From Conus ventricosus (taxonomy: Eukaryota > Mollusca > Gastropoda > Neogastropoda > Conidae): a stretch of 64,000 nucleotides of DNA. Shown here piece by piece: positions 9,565 through 21,674 of this stretch. The stretch covers positions 99,016,204 to 99,080,203 of the forward strand of contig CM031602.1 of NCBI GenBank assembly GCA_018398815.1, in the 5' to 3' direction. The notes under the pieces were generated by a model that was given only the letters and a program-made list of their open reading frames with translations, did not search any database and was not told where the DNA came from. A program made the position numbers and the translations under genes. The first letter of the stretch is position 1. The number at the start of each line of letters is the position of its first letter.

Positions 9565-11275
9565 TATGAAAGTTAACACTGTCACCTGCCACGATCACCA
9601 TACACCCCAACGCCAAGAGATACAGAGAGTTAAAAATGTGTCATCTGCCACGATCCCCATTGCACCCCAACGCAAGAGACTACAGAGAGTTAACAAAGTG
9701 TCATTGCCACGATCACCTACACCCAACGCCAAAAGATAAGAGTGTTAACACTGTAGCTGTGTCATCTGCCACGATCCCCATATACCCCCAAAACCAAGAA
9801 AACTACGAGTGTTAACACTGTGTCATCTGCCACGATCACATATACCCCAAGCCAGAGACTACAGAGAGTTAACAATGTGTCATCTGCCACGATCACATTG
9901 CACCCAACGCCAAGAGACTACAGAGAGTTAACAATGTGTCATCTGCCAAAGATCACCATACACCAACGCCAAAGGACTACAGAGTGTTAAACTGTGCATC
10001 TGCCCCCGATCCCATATACCCAAAGCAAGAAACTACAGTGTGTTAACAATGTTGGGCATCTGCCACGATCACCATACACCCAAAGCCAAGAAAACTACAG
10101 AGTGTTAACACTTTTGTATCTGCCACGATCACCATACACCCCCAAAGCAAGAAACTACAGAGTGTTAACACGTGTCATCTGCCCCGATCACCATACCCCC
10201 CAACGCCAAGAGACCCAGAGAATTAACACTGTGTCATCTGCCACGATCACCATACCCCAACGCCAAGAGACTACAGAGAGTTAACACTGTGTCTGTCATG
10301 ATCACCATACACCCCAACGCCAAGAGATACAGAGGTTAACACTGTGTCACCTGCCCCGATCCCATACACTCCAAAGCCAAAAGGGCCCAGAAATTAACAC
10401 TGTGTCATCTGTCATTTATCACCATACCCCCAAGGCCCAAGAGACTACAGGAAGTTTACACTGTGTATCTGCCACGATCACCATTTCACACAAAGCCCAA
10501 AAGACTACAGAAAGTTAACTGTGTATCTGCCACGATCACCATACACGCCAAAGCAAGAGACAACAGAGAGTTACACTGTGTATCTGCCACGATCTCCTAC
10601 ACCCCAACGCCAAGAGACTACAGAGAGTTAACACTGTGTCATCTGCCACGATCACCATCACCAACGCCAAGAGACTAGAGAGAGTTAACACTGTGGGCAT
10701 CTGCCACGATCACCATACCCCCCAAAACCAAAAGGGCTACAGAGAGTTAACACTGTGTCATCTGCCACGTCACCATGCACCCAACGCCAAGAGGTTTACA
10801 GAGAGTTAACACTGTGTCATCTGCCACGATCACCCTACACCCCAACGCCAAGGACTCAGAGAGTTAACACTGTGTCATCTGCACGATCACCATGCACCCC
10901 AACCAAGAGACTACAGAGAGTTAACACTGTGTCATCTGCCCCGATCACATTGCACCCAAAAGCAAAAGATACAGAGGGTTAACACTGTGTCATCTGCCAC
11001 GATCACCATTAAAACCCAACGCCAAGAGGGCTCGAGAGTTAACCTGTGTCATCTGCCACGATCACCATGCACCCCCAAAGCCAGAGACTACAGAGAGTTA
11101 ACACTGTGTCATCGCCGATCCCATACCCCAAAGCCCAAAAGACCACAGGAAAATTAAACTGTGTCATCTGCTACGATCCCATATACCCCCAAAACCAAGA
11201 GACTACAGAAAAGTTAACACTGTGTCATCTGCCACGATCACCATGCACCCAAGCCAAGAGACACAGAGACATTAC
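9565..11275. repeat. 60-bp minisatellite, about 29 degenerate copies
   Basis: The unit contains CTGCCACGATCACCATACAC, CCCAACGCCAAGAGACTACA and GAGAGTTAACACTGTGTCAT in order. Nearly every copy has one or more single-base losses or C/A substitutions. The right arm has the same array in inverted orientation with only about five clean copies (59,420-59,735). Confidence 0.95.
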
Positions 11276-11399
11276 AGTTCCACATTGACTCACACGCAAA
11301 AAGCTCCCGGGGTCTATTATCTAAATCATTTTTCTATGACAAGATTTGGTCCGGCTTTCTTCACCACTTTCTTGACCTATCCAATGTTGGTGGTTGGTT

Positions 11400-11790
11400 T
11401 AAGCAACAACACACAGCATGTTGGGGGGAAAACAAAACACACAGCATTTCTGGGGAAATCAACAACACCAGCATGCTGGGAAATCAAAAAACACACAGCA
11501 TGTTGGGGAAATCAACAACACACAGCATGTTGGGAGAAACCAACAACACACGCATGTTGGGGAAATCTCAACACACAAGCATGTTGGGGAAACCAACAAC
11601 CAAAAGCTGTGGGGAAATCAACAACACACAGCATGTTGGGGGAAAACAAAACACACGCATAATGGGGAAATCAAAAACACACAGCATAATGGGGAAATCA
11701 ACAATAACAGCATGTTGGGGAATTTAAAAACACACAGCATGCTGAGGAAATGATATAAGAATTAACACACAGCATGGGCTTGACCCCAAC
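11400..11790. repeat. 27-bp minisatellite, left arm
   Basis: About 14 copies of a unit made of ACACAGCATGTTGGGGAAAT plus CAACAAC. It matches the inverted array at 58,860-59,292. Indels break the reading frames here, unlike in the right arm. Confidence 0.95.
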
Positions 11791-12097
11791 TTTAAAAAAA
11801 CGCAGTCATTTCCATAATAAAAACAACGCTTTGTTAACCTTCACTTGATTTCCTCCATACATATCGTTCTCCATGCTGTATGTGCATGTGTGTGTATCAT
11901 CCAGCTTACCACTGGCTCCCGTTCACTCACTGTCAATGGGAACTTTCCACTTAATGCCTCCCTCAATGGAGAAGCACCTGCATGCTTTATTCTTGTTCAC
12001 ACCAAGTTGCCATTTAAGTCTCTGCAAGAAGCTTCCATGTCTGCTCCACTGTTTGGTTAGTGGCTTGGAGGTATCTGGGCTGGATGTGTGAATATTC
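11791..12097. other. Single-copy segment of the left arm
   Basis: It matches 58,560-58,860 inverted and ends at the solo-LTR insertion point. I recognise no domain in the frames here. Confidence 0.5.
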
Positions 12098-14170
12098 TGT
12101 CACGACGACCTGGAGGTTTTGCCCTGACAGGATCGGTCTAGATGGGAGTGAAGGGGTGATGACCTCACACGCCTCGCAAGGACCACAAAGAACGTTCGAT
12201 ACAACACCCATTTATTCACATCAACACCCCGCAATCACAACTAAATATTTCAACGCACGCACCATGCACAATCACAATCAAGCATTCCAACACGCACAAC
12301 ATGCACAATCACAATCAAGACATCTCAATACACGACATACACAATCATAATCATAAATAAATAATTCCAGCACCCATCCCTTTCCCTGTCATGCAGTGTC
12401 CTCACACTCCTGCCTCCCCAAAGTCCACTGGGAACACCCTGTCGCACTAGGTGCCCCAAACCGGGTCGGTTCTTGAAGAGAGTTGCTCAAGGACGACACC
12501 CTTGACACGCACAAACAGACAGTGGAGAGCGCGTCTCGGGGGATTGGGGCGTTGTTGCTGGAGGTCCTGGACGGGGATCAGGACCGTCCAGCCAAGTCCA
12601 CAGGCTTTTCCACCAGTACGTGGCCTCAACCAGTGCGTGGTCCCCCCCAGTGCGTGGCCCCAACCAGTGCGTGGTCCCCACCAGTGCGTGGCCCCAACCA
12701 GTGCGCGTTACCAATCAGTCGCGCGGTCCCAACCAGTACGTGCTCCGGGTGAAGTCTCCGGGAAGAGGGAGAAGGTAACTGGGAGGAAAGTAGAAAGACG
12801 GGTACTGGAACCCCGCAGTCAGTACGGTCTGACACATGCTGTTAAACCTTAACCGCCACTCGCATGATGGGCGGGGGAAGGTCTACTAAATACACCAATA
12901 ACATCAGCTCAACACAGACCTGAGCATAACGCAGCAAACCAACCAAATCAGGAATGTTCGTTAAAGTCTCATACGAAGCAGGTAAGAGACTGCATTAAAT
13001 TAACAGGCTATAAAACAAATATGAATTATCTTCATCCTTCTCTCCCACTTTTAAAACATTTTCCTTTCTTAGGAACTGAACTAATAGAGCAACCATGGCT
13101 TTACATCTGCCACCACATTTGCAAATAATAATAATTCAATGGCACAATTATCCCCACACATTATAACAACCAATTCAAAATAACACAAATCTCCAACACG
13201 CATCCAAACGACTAAATCATGCGTACGCACGCTCGCGAACATAAAACTCGTTCTTGTCCACACAAACAGACGGTGGCCGAAGAATAAGAGTCCGGCGAAT
13301 GTGACAGGGCGGACGAGCGAGACCAAGCAAGTACCAACCCTGAATCACCAGGTTCTCCCCATCCCCACTGACTACCGCATCACCAGATGCATAGAAAGGA
13401 GGAAGAATTTTGGATATATTTTAGAATGGCCAGGTTAAAGATTGAATTAACCAGAAAAGTGGTCTCAAACAATATTTCTTTTGTAATTTTGAAAATAAAA
13501 AGGGAATTGCGCAAAAGAGAAGAATTAGCCGGCTAACAACAACAAAAAAAAAACCAAAACAAACAACCACGAAACTGATGCTTACCAGCTACCCGTGAGT
13601 GACCCGAGTGGTGGGTCAAACGACTCTCTCTGCCCTCTGTCCAGTCGAGAGGACAGCAGCGCAGATGCGGAAAGGATGAAGTGATGTCTCCCCCCTACAG
13701 GCCAACTGTAGGAAATGAAAGTACCGACTGTACCTTCGACGATAAGGTGAAGAACCAGGACCGGAGCAGGCGCTCCCAGAGACATCTTCCGCTCGAGTGA
13801 AGAGAAAACCTGCCTCAGCGATGGCGGCCAACATCCCACGCTACGTCACGGTGAGAATACCTCAAGCCTAAGAGGAACCTTGCACGTGCGGCAGGTGAAA
13901 AGACAGGTGAGAGGCCGATAGAGACAGCAGTACAAGAAAAAGATACCAGCCACCCGTGAACCTGCAGGATGAATCGCACGGGCAGTGGAATTAGAGAGAG
14001 AGAGAGAGAAAAGGAAACCTAACCTGAGCTAAACCACACCAAAGGTGCAACCACACCAAAAGCCACATTAAGGGACGGATATACGACAACAACGACGACC
14101 ATAAATAAACGAACAATTCTACTACCCTAGATGGGCCAATCGTCATAGGCCTCGTAACAAACACGTGACA
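12098..14170 (-). mobile_element. Solo LTR (2,073 bp) with target-site duplication
   Basis: The segment begins TGTCACGACG and ends CGTGACA, and matches both LTRs of the element at 41,283-49,688. The right-arm counterpart at about 58,535 lacks it and reads GTGTGAATACTTCTATAG across the site. The 3' flank repeats ACTTC while the 5' flank reads ATTC, an imperfect 5-bp duplication. No internal region is present, so it is a solo LTR left by LTR-LTR recombination. It contains a tandem repeat of an 18-bp unit (CCAACCAGTGCGTGG type) at 12,610-12,745, and no poly-G tract (GGGGGATTGGGG at the equivalent site). Strand follows the coding strand of the full element. Confidence 0.9.
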
Positions 14171-14287
14171 ACTTCTATAGTGCATGTCCTGCACCATCCA
14201 TTTTGGTTTTGCACCGAATACGAGAAGATAAAATGGTTTCTCGTTCTCCGTTTTCACTGTGTTAAATGCTATTTGTCTTTGCCTGAA

Positions 14288-15600
14288 GTTTAATTCGATC
14301 GAAATTAACTATGGTCAAGAGGTTTATTTCTCAGCTCCACGGACGCTGCTAAAAAAATTACAAAGCATAGATAGTAAGGCTGTTAAGTTGCCACTTGGTG
14401 TGCCAGTACACACAAATACGCTCAAAACATACAGAGCAGCTAATCTGTTAACTCTTGAGGACCAACGGAAGTTGGCCACCGCAACGTATGTGACTAGATG
14501 TCTTTCAGTTTCTAATTCAGTGACAAATGACATTTTTTTTTGACTCAAGACAGGATTTCCCGAAAAGAGCGCAAAAAAATTTCATATCTTCAGCCTATTA
14601 GAAACTATACTGATGATCTTTTTAAGAGTTGTGATATTGATATTACATCAATTTCAAGTAGTCCCATAAATACCCATTATTCCTCAATGGGAGCATATTT
14701 CTGCTAGATTCGATACAGATTATACAACTCAAAAAAAAAAGAGGATAACATCAATCTTTTATCCGTTGAAGCAAAAGAACATGTAGAAAATAAGTATCCG
14801 AATCATTTAAGATTTTTACAGATGGTTCAGTTTTGGAATCATACACTGGGGCTGGATTTGCTATTCCTGCTTTCAAGATAAGAAAGTCATTTTGTCTAGG
14901 AAAAGGTTTTTCTGTATTTACTGCAGAAAATATATGCAATTCTTATGGCCTTATCCTTCATAGATGATATTGATACTGCGATATATAGCATTTTACTTTG
15001 TGTTGACTCAAAAACTGTTCTTTACAGTCTGCAAAACTGGAATGCAAAAGTTCGAAAAGATTTGATATTTGACGTAAAATACTTAATACATTCAATTATA
15101 TGTAAAGGTATTAATGTAGAATTTTGTTGGATTCCATCTCACTGTGGTATTTGGGGGAATGAAAGGCTGATAGATCATCGAAAGAAGGAGCTATTAGAAA
15201 ATATCCTGATAGTCCACTAAAATTAGAAAAACATGAAATAAATTCGATGTTAGAAGTCGTATAATGACAGAAAAGCTTCCTTCAAAGTCAAAAATATTAC
15301 CCCTGTTCGAGATCCTTGTCTAGTCTCATTTATAAAATTCGATTAAATTCATGGAAGACTAAATTTTCAAAAAATGTAGAATGTGCTTGTGGTCATCCAA
15401 TATCAATTGAACATATCTTTTTGATTGCCCATTGCTATCCCTGTTATACAACATATCTGGGATAGATGTAGCAAAAATGGGATCTTTAAATGATATAATG
15501 TACAGCGAAGAAATGATTTCAAATTGCATCAGTTTTATCCAGCACTATACTTGCAAATTTATTGTAAACATTAAATCATTTTTAGTTATTGTATTAATGG
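14288..15600 (+). pseudogene. Jockey/I-like LINE 3' region with RNase H domain
   Basis: The plus strand encodes, with several frameshifts, an RT C-terminal region (GVPVHTNTLKTYRAA, EDQRKLATATYVTRCLS) followed by an RNase H domain. Visible RNase H features are FTDGSV (first catalytic Asp) near 14,815, a FTAE block with the Glu near 14,920, LCVDSKTVLYSL (Asp) near 15,000 and FCWIPSHCGIWGNERLID near 15,120. RNase H after the RT is typical of Jockey/I/Loa-type LINEs. The element is 5'-truncated and frameshifted. The right arm lacks it, so it inserted into the left copy or was lost from the right. Confidence 0.8.
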
Positions 15601-15639
15601 TTTATATGTAGCCTTTCACACATAAGTGCATATTCACCA

Positions 15640-15664
15640 CACACACACACGCACACGCTCGCAC

Positions 15665-15738
<74 letters not shown>

Positions 15739-15860
15739 CACACACACACACACACACACACACCACACACACCCCACTCAAAACACACTCCAACACACAC
15801 ACACCTCCACACTCACAAACACAACACTCACACACACACTCCACCCACACACACAACGAC
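15640..15860. repeat. (CA)n microsatellite
   Basis: Long CA dinucleotide run with ACC interruptions, just downstream of the LINE coding region and before a GCGC-rich segment at 15,857-15,880. Confidence 0.95.
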
Positions 15861-16039
15861 GCGCGCGACGCCCGCCGCGCAAATACAGCACAAACCTCTT
15901 ACGCAGCCCGTTTAATTTGTTGTTGTTGATTGTTTGCTGTTGGTTTTTTTTTTTTTGTTTTTGATTGGTTTATTTTAGTCTAATCACCCATTGTGTGAAA
16001 GACGTTAATTAATCATCATTTCAATCAATCATTTTTGCC

Positions 16040-16112
16040 GAAAAACCCATGAGGTCGAAATGCATTGTGTTTTGCCTGTACTTATTTTTCTGTGTCCTTG
16101 TGGTAACTATCC
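16040..16112 (+). ncRNA. Hammerhead-like motif, family B, 5' part replaced
   Basis: This copy keeps the right half of the motif (CCCATGAGGTCGAAATGCAT) and the conserved downstream sequence shared with 58,345-58,421. The CTGAAGAAG half is replaced by CCGAAAAA at the LINE junction. It cannot form the full core and marks where the left arm was interrupted. Confidence 0.5.
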
Positions 16113-16489
16113 CCCCTCGTTTTCTAAATCTGCACCATCCAGTCAACCTCCTGGGCCTTTCAAGAGGGTGAAGTGCTATCCCATCTTTTCTGATAGCCGT
16201 GCACTTCTTGCTTGTTCGGGTTGTCGTTTGCAAAGGGGGGGGGTGCAGTCTGAAGTAATCGGAGGGTGGGTGGTGGACTGGGGGGTGATGGGGGGGGCTG
16301 GTTAGGGGGGAAAGTTGAGTTCTAAGCAGGATTTGGATATATTACGCAAGCAATCGCGCAATCCGCCAATGCAGCTCCAGGGTGGTCATGGCCCCCCTGT
16401 GAACAATGCACAGTCAACAATGCCCACAACCCACCTCGACCCGACCCATCGACCACCCCTGCTACATCCGCTCGCAGTCCACAGCGCCC

Positions 16490-17215
16490 CTTACTGCCTC
16501 CCCCAGTACTCGCACTCCATCCCCTCCTCACCCTGCCATCCCCCTTCTCTCCTCATCCCATCCCCCTTCTCTCCGCTCTCCATCCCCATCCCTCTCTCCC
16601 TCCCATCCCCATTCTCTCCCTCTCCCATCCCCCTTCTCTCCCTCATCCCATCCCCTCTTCCTCTCCCTCTCCCCATCCCCCTTCTCTCCTCTCCCATCCC
16701 CATCCCCCTTCCCTCCCTCTCTCCCTCTCCCATCCCCCTTCTCTCCCTCTCCCATCCATCCCCTTCTCTCCCTCTCCCATCCCCCTTCTCTCCCTCTCCC
16801 ATCCCCCTTCTCTCCCTCTCTCCCTCTCCATCCCCTTCTCTCCCTCTCCCATCCCCCTTCTCTCCCTCTCCCATCCCCCTTCTCTCCTCCTCCCATCCCC
16901 CTTCTCTCCTCTCCTCATCCCCTCTTCCTCTCCACCTCTCTCCCTCCTTCCCATCCCCATCCCCCTTCTTCCCTCTCCCATCCCCATCCCCCTTCTCTCC
17001 CTCTCCCATCCCCCTTATCCTCCCTCTCCCATCCCCCTTCTCTCCCTCTCCCATCCCCCACTATCCCCCTTCTCTCCCTCTCCCATCCCCCTTCTCTCCC
17101 TCTCCCATCCCCCTTCTCTCCCTCTCCCATCCCCCTTCTCCCTCCCCTCCCATCCCCATCCCCCTTCTCTCCCTCTCCCATCCCCCTTCCTTCCTCTCCC
17201 TTCCCCATCCACACA
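16490..17215. repeat. C/T-rich satellite, unit about 22 bp
   Basis: About 30 copies of CCCATCCCCCTTCTCTCCCTCT and variants, one strand pure pyrimidine apart from the A in each unit. Both strands show long serine/proline- or glycine/glutamate-rich frames that are repeat artefacts. There is no counterpart in the right arm. Confidence 0.95.
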
Positions 17216-17239
17216 AGTCATATCTTTTTCGTTTTCACT

Positions 17240-18245
17240 GAAAGGAGGGAGGGACTAATGAAAAATCACAGTGAAGGCTCTGAAAGGATGGAGGGACTGA
17301 TGAAAATCACAGTGAAGGCTCTGAAAGGAGGGAGGGACTGATGAAAATCACAGTGAAGGCTCTGAAAGGAGGGAGGGACTGATGAAAATCACAGTGAAGG
17401 CTCTGAAAGGAGGGAGGGACTGATGAAAATCACAGTGAATGGCTCTGAAAGGAGGGAGGGACTGATGAAAATCACAGTGAAGGCTCTGAAGCAGGGAGGG
17501 ACTGATGAAAATCACAGTGAAGGCTCTGAAAGGATGGACTGATGAAAATCACAGTGAAGGCTCTGAAAGGATGGAACTGATGAAAATCACAGTGAAGGCT
17601 CTGAAAGGAGGGAGGGACTAATGAAAATCACAGTGAAGGCTCTGAAAGGAGGGAGGGACTGATGAAAATCACAGTGAAGGCTCTGAAAGGAGGGAGGGAC
17701 TGATGAAAATCACAGTAAATGCTCTGAAAGAGGGGAGGGACTGATGAAAATCACAGTGAAGGCTCTGAAAGGAGGGAGGGACTGATGAAAATCACAGTGA
17801 AGGCTCTGAAAGGAGGGATGGACTGATGAAAATCACAGTGAAGGCTCTGAAAGCAGGGAGGGACTGATGAAAATCACAGTGAAGGCTCTGAAAGGAGGGA
17901 GGGACTGATGAAAATCACAAGTGAAGGCTCTGAAAGGAGGGAGGGACTGATGAAAACACAGTGAAGGCTCTGAAAGGATGGACTGAAGAAAATCACAGTG
18001 AAGGCTCTGAAAGGAGGGAGGGATTGATGAAAATCACAGTGAGGGCTCTGAAAGGATGGACTGATGAAAATCACAGTGAAGGCTCTGAAAGGATGGACTG
18101 ATGAAAATCACAGTGAAGGCTCTAAACAGGAGGGACTGATGAAAATCACAGTGAAGGCTCTGAAAGGAGGGAGGGACTGATGAAAATCACAGTGAAGGCT
18201 CTGAAAGGCGGGAGGGACTGATGAAAATCACAGTGAAGGCTCTAA
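17240..18245. repeat. 41-bp minisatellite, about 25 copies
   Basis: The unit is GGAGGGAGGGACTGATGAAA followed by ATCACAGTGAAGGCTCTGAAA. Copies are very uniform with occasional 8-bp deletions of the GGGAGGGA part. The uniformity contrasts with the degenerate 60-bp array and suggests recent amplification. It directly follows the 22-bp satellite and is absent from the right arm. Confidence 0.95.
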
Positions 18246-18362
18246 ACTGAGAGAACGCTCAGACGAAGGTTTGTGAGTGGAGGCTTCGAACGGAGCGAGG
18301 CGCTGATGAAAACTGTGTGAAGGCTCTACAAGGTGGAAGGTGTGGTGAAGAACAGTGGTTGA

Positions 18363-19744
18363 TCAGTAGTTCTTTAATGCTTCTGTTGCTTCATCTTTTG
18401 TTATTTCACCTTCTAGATTGTCAGATTCTGATTTGTTCAATTTTTGGCAATGAGTTTGTGAATTTACTAATATCCATGTCCTGTGATTTTCCTTCTTTAT
18501 ACAATTCTTCGAAGTAAAGTTTGGTTTCTTCTGGCATTTCTTTAGATTATGACAGTACACATCCTTTGTTTGTTATTAGTTTTAACATCCCTTTTGCTCA
18601 AAAATGTCTTTTCTCTTGAGAGCAGAAGTATTTAGTTGTTTTCCCTCCTTCTGAAGTCCATCTCACCTTCACCTTAAGAGTATCCCTTCCATTTTGGATT
18701 TTCTGAGTGTTGTCAACTGCGTCTTCTTTTCTTCTAGAACTGTCCTTTCAATTTGGTTCAAAGCTGAATTACTTTCCAGAATTTGTATCTCTTTTTCTAG
18801 ATTTTGTTCTTTCTTGGGTCTTTGTTTTTCTTTATGCTATATGTAATTGTTTTTGCCCTAATTTCCATCAATAAAATATCCAAAAATTGCTGACCCGATA
18901 TAAACAAAATGAATCTGATCATTAGGTGTTTGTTTTTAAGTTGTCTCTTGTGTAGGAAGAGCAGCGTACTGGACTTTTATATCCTCTATTGTGTTATTTA
19001 TTTTCTGGGCGTATGTGATATCTTTTAATTATGAGGCATTAAATTTCCAAAGTCCTCTGACTTTTCCTCAGCTTTAAATGTTAATTCCAATGTAATTAGT
19101 GAATGGTCACTACAGTATCCAAACAGAATATCTGCATTGCTTATATTAGCAATTAGTGTTTCTGAAACTACGAAATAGTCCAAGCGGGTCTGTTGAAATG
19201 GATTTGATCTCCTCCATGTGCATCTTAAAATTTCTGGGTTCAATTCTCCCCACATGTTTACTAATTCTAGTTCTGTCATCATTTCCAGAACTGCTTCCTG
19301 GCATTGACGTTATTAATGTTTTTAATAATTACAAAAGTCAAAGGTAGGATTAAGAACCAAATTCAAATCCCCGGCTATAATAATATTCGGAATACCTATT
19401 TATTCAATCGTTTTCTGCACGTCCTTATAGAATCCAGGCTCACCTCTCTTTGGATCGCATATATTAGCTATTAATATTTGTCTCCCCATTATGTTCAGCG
19501 TCAAAAAAAAATCCTTTCTTATCTATGATTTTCCTCTCTATCTTGAACTCAAAGTTATATTTAGTGAAATAGCCACTCCTCTTGATCTACTGTTATTAGA
19601 TGAAAAGACACATTCATATCCCCATTCAGCTCGAATCTGGCATTCTGTTGATTTAGTGAAATGGGTATCCTGTAGAAGGTATATAGAATATTGTTTTTGT
19701 CTTAGGTATTGAAAAATATCCAGACTCTTTGTATAAATTTTGAG
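18363..19744 (-). pseudogene. L1-like LINE ORF2 fragment: endonuclease and linker
   Basis: On the minus strand the order is an apurinic-endonuclease-like N-terminus (LLQDTHFTK, then SRGVAI) near 19,700-19,550, its C-terminal block (RLDYFVVSETLIANISNADI, then YCSDHSLITLEL) near 19,190-19,070, and the basic linker leading to the RT (DNLEGEITKDEATEALKNY) near 18,420. This matches the L1/Tx1 ORF2 layout. The RT itself is missing because satellite DNA begins at 18,362. The right arm has the same fragment to 58,335, about 170 bp shorter. Frameshifts make it inactive. Confidence 0.8.
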
Positions 19745-20105
19745 TTTTTGTTCCATGAACAGTGCCTGTAATAATTCTTAGGGGTTCCAGGTGCAAATTT
19801 TCCAGATGCTACAACTGGGTTTCAGTACAATTATCCCGGACAATATTGGCATAATCGAACTGTGGCAATATAAAGGATGTGTATAAGATTTTAAGAGCTT
19901 TTCTGCTAAATTTATATTTATAACCTTTTAGACATGAAATTAACATTGTAACAGTGGTCAATATATGTTTTATCTGCATCATCCCATTTGCAATCATCTT
20001 GAAGAATAATACCTAGGTGTTTATGCTTGTTAGTACTTTGTAGAATTGTAGAGCCAAATGTAAGTGGCACTATCACATTCCTATTGCGAGTGAAATTTAA
20101 CAGTT
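19745..20105 (-). pseudogene. CR1/Jockey-like LINE RT thumb fragment
   Basis: The minus strand encodes SCLKGYKYKFSRKALKILYT and SFILPQFDYANIV, then a short tail, which is the post-palm region of a CR1/L2-like RT. It is fused to the L1-like fragment at 19,744. The right arm has the same fusion (57,068/57,069), with the RT extending further upstream to its FPDD block. Homology between arms ends at about 20,105, inside this fragment. Confidence 0.75.
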
Positions 20106-20459
20106 CGGACTTGACAGCTGATCACCGTCGGAGTAAGACGTGTTTTGTCGGCGCTCCGCACGAAATGGCGTGAGTGCACTTCTCCGGACTTCGCACAGCA
20201 GAGAGAAAAGATGTGCCACGGTTTAGCTACGCGCGAATCCGAGTGAAAGAAGTGTTTTTGACACTGAAAGGAAGAACAAGAAGAAGAACAAGAAGAAGAA
20301 CTTAACAAAGAGAAATACTCATTCAGTCACGTCAAAAACGGAAGTGAACGGACTGTTTCACCAGTAACATTGTGTGCAGAAGGTGTATTTGCGAACTCCC
20401 GCCAACGGTAACGTCGTTCGCTCGGTGATCGTGTTCAAATTAGTCACTCCTTCATTACT
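20106..20459 (+). promoter_or_regulatory. Probable 5' untranslated region of an L1-like LINE
   Basis: A GC-richer segment with a GAAGAACAAGAAG repeat lies between the inverted-duplication breakpoint and the ORF1 start codon. L1-type elements carry an internal promoter in this position. I infer the role from position only and see no defined promoter element. Confidence 0.35.
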
Positions 20460-21674
20460 ATGGGCCCCAAAAGACAACATCTGGAGACCGAGCCAGAACA
20501 AAAAGAACCAACTATGTGTCAAGTCAAGTAAGTGAAAGCCCTACTACAGGAAAGCCGATTCACCCTCGCACAGAAGAGGAACATGTTCACGAGGAAGTGT
20601 TTAGTAGAGAACGTTCGTCAAGTAGTAAACGAAAAATTGCAGAACAACAACACAAAATAACTGACTTTGCCAGCAGTGTGGCCAACAGCGACGGAAAGGC
20701 AGGTGAGGGTGCTCAAGAGGTAATCCTAGAGAACAGTGACACTGTAGTTACCGCCACCCTACGTCGTCTGGAAAGTGGTATGGAGAATGGGAGAAGACAA
20801 ACGGAAAAAATTTATACACAAATAGAAAGGGTATTGTCGGAAATGTTTGAAATTAGAAAAGAAAATTCATACCTGAGGAAAAAGACAGAATTACTGGAGA
20901 AGAAATGCTCTGAATTAACAGATGAAGTCGATCATCTGGAGAAACAGATCAAGCAAGAGAAGGAGCTTCGAAATACGTTAGAGCAATACACACGAAAGGA
21001 CAACTTTAAATAATCAATTTGCCTGGAGATTCTCGATCTCAGAAAGAGACGCCAGAAGAGACGGAAATCAAGGTACTACACCTTATACAGAAAACGCTGG
21101 GAGTCTCTACTTTTCACCCTGCCACATCAGTGTCACGCACAGAGTTGGAAAGTTTGTGCACGGACAAAACAGACGGTTATCATCAGGCTAACAAACAGAA
21201 AAATCAAATCCGAAAATATTTAGGCAGAGGAAAAAAATTGAGGAATGAAAATACAAAGATCTACATAAACGAAGACCTCACCAAACTGAACACACAAAGA
21301 CTATTGCAGATGAAGAGGCACCCAGCTGTTGTTTCTGCCTGGTCTTTCCAAGGAAAATTATACTGCAAGCTGACCGACCACAATACTCTGAACGTAGAAG
21401 ACGGAGACATGGGGAAAATCGACAGGGCCTTGCTCGACTCCCCAGCCCTCACCCAGAGGCCTCGGGGGCCACAGGCAGACGGGGATCCGGGGACGCGTGC
21501 AGCTGGAGGAGGGGGAGCGGTCGCAGAGAGGGGACGACGGAAGAGGACGATGGTAGGACAGGCGGGGATCAACACGTCATGGGGGTTACCCCCGGGGGGT
21601 ATTCACCGCCCATCTACATCGACCAAGGCCACCGTTTGTGAAGAAAGACAGTCGAGACTTCTGTGCAAACTCGT
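20460..21674 (+). pseudogene. L1-like LINE ORF1 (RNA-binding protein), frameshifted and cut by the gap
   Basis: The ATG at 20,460 opens a frame (MGPKRQHLETEP) that stops after 23 codons. The continuation is in a second frame to 21,013 and a third from about 21,011 to the gap. The layout fits L1-type ORF1p: a polar N-terminus, a coiled coil (about 20,790-20,990, LRKKTELLEKKCSELTDEV), YTRKDN at the start of the RRM-like domain, and a C-terminal block with IYINEDLTKLNTQRLL and VVSAWSFQGKLYCK. ORF1p binds LINE RNA and assists retrotransposition. Two frameshifts suggest decay or indel errors. A Gly/Arg-rich C-terminal extension (about 21,480-21,600) is unusual. Confidence 0.75.

Larger units (their letters stand above)
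8170..20105. repeat. Left arm of a large inverted duplication
   Basis: This arm matches, in inverted order, 56,722-61,033. Anchors run from a TGAAACAC block (8,182 against 61,018) through the terminal exon, (GA)n tract, 60-bp and 27-bp minisatellites, the 11,860-12,097 segment, the 14,171-14,287 segment, a ribozyme-like segment and the composite LINE (18,540-20,105 against 58,335-56,722). Homology stops abruptly at both ends. The left arm is longer mainly because of a solo LTR, a LINE, two satellite blocks and a longer 60-bp array. A misplaced alternative haplotype is a possible explanation, because a scaffold gap lies between the arms. Confidence 0.85.

Noticed and set aside
9565..11275. Coding minisatellite with Ser-Ala-Thr-Ile-Thr-Pro repeats
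   Set aside because: Frames change every few units because of indels, and the flanking sequence offers no start or splice support.
16315..17341. Two overlapping plus-strand frames of about 310 codons rich in Ser/Pro, with Gly/Glu frames on the other strand
   Set aside because: Both arise from the 22-bp C/T-rich satellite; open frames on both strands with pure repeat composition are not evidence of coding.
17240..18245. CRISPR-like array (regular 41-bp periodicity)
   Set aside because: The whole 41-bp unit is repeated without unique spacers, and the genome is eukaryotic; it is a minisatellite.
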